NCBI GenBank assembly: GCA_002361535.1
Contig: DETG01000064.1
Location: 1-7,301, forward strand
Length of the DNA stretch: 7,301 nucleotides
Source of the DNA: Prevotella sp. UBA3294
Lineage (GTDB): Bacteria; Bacteroidota; Bacteroidia; Bacteroidales; Bacteroidaceae
Reading direction: 5' to 3'
Positions 5,747-7,301 of this stretch are shown here, one piece after another. Every line of letters starts with the position of its first letter. Position 1 is the stretch's first letter. The notes under the pieces are model-generated. The model ran no database searches. It was not told the DNA's origin and worked only from the letters and a program-made list of their open reading frames with translations. Both the position numbers and the translations under genes were made by a program.

Positions 5747-6748
5747 ATGAGTAAACTAATTGTTTCATTGTCACCGCATGCACATGGTAGCGACACGGTT
5801 GAGAAGAACATGTACGGTGTGATCATCGCACTGATCCCGGCTCTTCTGGTATCCCTGTTCTACTTCGGTCTTGGTTCTGCCATCGTGCTTGCCACCAGCG
5901 TGGTGGCCTGTGTGCTCTTCGAGTGGGCTATCACCAAATATATCCTGAAAAGAGAAAAGGTAACGATATGCGACGGCTCGGCCATCCTCACGGGTCTGCT
6001 GTTAGGATTCAACCTGCCGTCGAACCTGCCGATATGGATTATCATTATCGGTGCCCTCTTTGCCATCGGCGTGGGGAAGATGACCTTTGGCGGACTTGGC
6101 CAGAACATCTTCAACCCTGCCTTGTTGGGACGTGCTTTCCTCTTGGTGAGCTTCCCTGCACAAATGACATCATGGCCTGTGGCAGGACAGCTCACCAGCT
6201 ATCTCGATGCCGAGACGGGAGCCACCCCCTTAGCAATTATGAAGACCGCCATCAAGACGGGTGATGCCTCTTTGTTGGAACAGCTTCCTTCAGCCACCCA
6301 CCTGCTGTTAGGTTCAAACCCCACGGGCGGACTGGGCACAATCGGTGAGGTGTGTGCCTTGGCACTTCTCTTAGGACTGGCCTATATGTTGTGGAAGAAA
6401 ATCATCACATGGCATATCCCCGTGAGCATCATCTGTACGGTGTTCGTATTCAGCGGTCTGCTGCATCTTGCCAATCCTATCTACGCCGATCCCTTTGCCG
6501 AGATCCTTACAGGTGGATTGATGCTCGGTGCCATCTTCATGGCTACCGACTACGTCACCTCACCGATGACAGGCAAAGGACAGCTTATCTATGGCGTGGC
6601 CATCGGTCTGCTCACCGTGGTGATCCGTAACTGGGGCAGCTACCCCGAGGGTATGTCGTTCGCCATCCTGATCATGAACGCATTCACTCCGCTCATCAAC
6701 ACTTATATCAAACCAAAGCGCTTCGGTGAAGTGGTGAGCAAGAAATGA
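5747..6748 (+). CDS. rnfD: Rnf complex subunit D, membrane flavoprotein with covalent FMN
   Basis: Integral membrane subunit of Rnf, homologous to NqrB (333 residues; RnfD proteins are usually shorter than NqrB). It carries a phosphoester-bound FMN and, with RnfG, moves electrons across the membrane as part of ion translocation. The flavinylation motif TGATPL is at residues 157-162, with Thr160 the predicted acceptor for the ApbE flavin transferase. The sequence is hydrophobic nearly throughout, with about eight to ten membrane segments, including residues 22-40, 43-62, 94-112, 203-217, 222-240, 254-268, 277-294 and 303-318. Conserved family segments include GGLGQNIFNPALLGRAF (115-131) and the C-terminal TDYVTSPMTGKGQ (267-279). 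The N-terminal SPHAHG is also typical. There is no Shine-Dalgarno before ATG 5747. The stop codon TGA is the first triplet of a run of 7-bp repeats. Confidence 0.97.
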   Translation: MSKLIVSLSPHAHGSDTVEKNMYGVIIALIPALLVSLFYFGLGSAIVLATSVVACVLFEWAITKYILKREKVTICDGSAILTGLLLGFNLPSNLPIWIIIIGALFAIGVGKMTFGGLGQNIFNPALLGRAFLLVSFPAQMTSWPVAGQLTSYLDAETGATPLAIMKTAIKTGDASLLEQLPSATHLLLGSNPTGGLGTIGEVCALALLLGLAYMLWKKIITWHIPVSIICTVFVFSGLLHLANPIYADPFAEILTGGLMLGAIFMATDYVTSPMTGKGQLIYGVAIGLLTVVIRNWGSYPEGMSFAILIMNAFTPLINTYIKPKRFGEVVSKK

Positions 6749-6773
6749 TAATTGACAATTGATCATTGACAAT
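6746..6773. repeat. Four tandem 7-bp repeats starting at the rnfD stop codon
   Basis: Four consecutive heptamers matching TGAYMAT begin at 6746, 6753, 6760 and 6767; the second and fourth are identical (TGACAAT). The first TGA is the rnfD stop codon. As 7 is not a multiple of 3, the TGA triplets put stops in all three frames. The rest of the 42-bp gap is AT-rich with no clear promoter. Confidence 0.8.
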
Positions 6774-6790
6774 TTTATAGAGTATTCAAA

Positions 6791-7301
6791 ATGGAAAAGC
6801 TGAAATCAACCATAACGAACATGGCACTGGTGCTCACTGGTGTTGCCGTTGTAACGGGCAGCATCCTCGCAGCAGTGAACCATGTCACTGAAGAGCCGAT
6901 TGCTGCTCAGAAAGAGAAGACATTGGCCGATGGTATCAAGGCCGTGATGGGCGGGGGTGACCTTACCGTTGCCAAGACCGACACCGTCAGGCAGAATGAT
7001 GCCAAGGGGAAGGAGATGACGTATATCATCTACCAGACACAGGATGCGAAGAAGAATGATCTCGGTGCCGCTGTGGAGAGCACCACTATGGGCTTCGGCG
7101 GTGACCTGAAGATCCTGGTGGGCTTCGATCCCGAAGGAAAGATCCTCGGTTACACCTTACTGGAACATGCTGAGACACCTGGGTTGGGTGCCAAGGCGGA
7201 TAAATGGTTCCAGGCAGGTGAGAAAGGAAACATCATCGGCAAGAACCCCAAGGAGGAACTGGTGGTGAGCAAGGATGGCGGACAGGTGGATGCCATCACG
7301 G
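6791..7301 (+). CDS. rnfG: Rnf complex subunit G, FMN-binding, N-terminal part
   Basis: The gene runs off the right edge; 170 complete codons are visible. RnfG is anchored by one N-terminal helix (residues 11-28) and exposes an FMN-binding domain on the outer side of the membrane, where FMN is attached to a Thr by ApbE. The FMN-binding-domain signature HAETPGLGAKADKWF lies at residues 127-140, preceded by a strand-rich segment with DLGAAVESTTMGFGGDLKI. The last visible residues, VDAIT, are where the flavinylation motif (usually S/T-GATxTS) begins; the window cuts it before the acceptor Thr, so its presence cannot be confirmed. The ATG at 6791 is chosen because the membrane helix follows at once; no Shine-Dalgarno is seen. 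It is 42 bp after rnfD and is the last gene seen; rnfE and rnfA are expected next. Confidence 0.95.
   Translation, partial: MEKLKSTITNMALVLTGVAVVTGSILAAVNHVTEEPIAAQKEKTLADGIKAVMGGGDLTVAKTDTVRQNDAKGKEMTYIIYQTQDAKKNDLGAAVESTTMGFGGDLKILVGFDPEGKILGYTLLEHAETPGLGAKADKWFQAGEKGNIIGKNPKEELVVSKDGGQVDAIT

Noticed and set aside
3387..7301. Na+-NQR complex instead of Rnf
   Set aside because: The polyferredoxin RnfB, an RnfC with two C-terminal 4Fe-4S motifs, and the order B-C-D-G are specific to Rnf; nqr operons lack the polyferredoxin subunit and have order A-F.
1..7301. CRISPR arrays, tRNA or rRNA genes, insertion sequences, phage or defence genes
   Set aside because: None is seen. Nearly all of the sequence is accounted for by housekeeping genes with similar composition, and no transposase-like or repeat-spacer pattern is present.

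Overview
The window comes from a Bacteroidales bacterium, most likely a Prevotella-like member of the Bacteroidota. Evidence: upstream of three genes there are promoters of the phylum-specific type (TTTG or TTG, then about 19-20 bp, then TAnnTTTG). Most starts lack a Shine-Dalgarno sequence. The RseC-first Rnf operon and the long multi-cluster RnfB are also typical of the group. The genus is an inference; the phylum is well supported.

Layout. Positions 1-971 hold the C-terminal part of an alpha-D-phosphohexomutase, closed by a strong rho-independent terminator (1052-1083). A monocistronic PfkB-family sugar kinase follows (1236-2252, 2-keto-3-deoxygluconate kinase type), with its own promoter at 1180-1210. 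It converges with a small acidic cytoplasmic protein of unknown function on the minus strand (2289-2729). The 37-bp gap between them carries a long hairpin and repeated copies of the two genes' 3' ends. A divergent intergenic region (2730-2940) carries a minus-strand promoter for the unknown gene and a plus-strand promoter for the operon rseC - rnfB - rnfC - rnfD - rnfG. That operon runs off the right edge; rnfE and rnfA are expected beyond it.

How the genes work together. RnfB, C, D and G are subunits of the membrane-bound Rnf complex, which couples electron transfer between reduced ferredoxin and NAD+ to Na+ or H+ transport. RnfC is the NADH/FMN and Fe-S subunit. RnfB is the membrane-anchored polyferredoxin. 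RnfD and RnfG carry covalent FMN. RseC, a small two-helix membrane protein with a cysteine cluster, is co-transcribed as in other Bacteroidales. The mutase and kinase are central sugar-metabolism enzymes with no obvious link to the complex.

No novel multi-gene system is visible; the genes are housekeeping. The most unusual signals are non-coding. Both larger gaps inside the rnf operon are built from 7-bp repeats that each begin with a stop codon. The convergent gene pair shares a triplicated 16-bp terminal sequence. A palindrome overlaps the rseC promoter.
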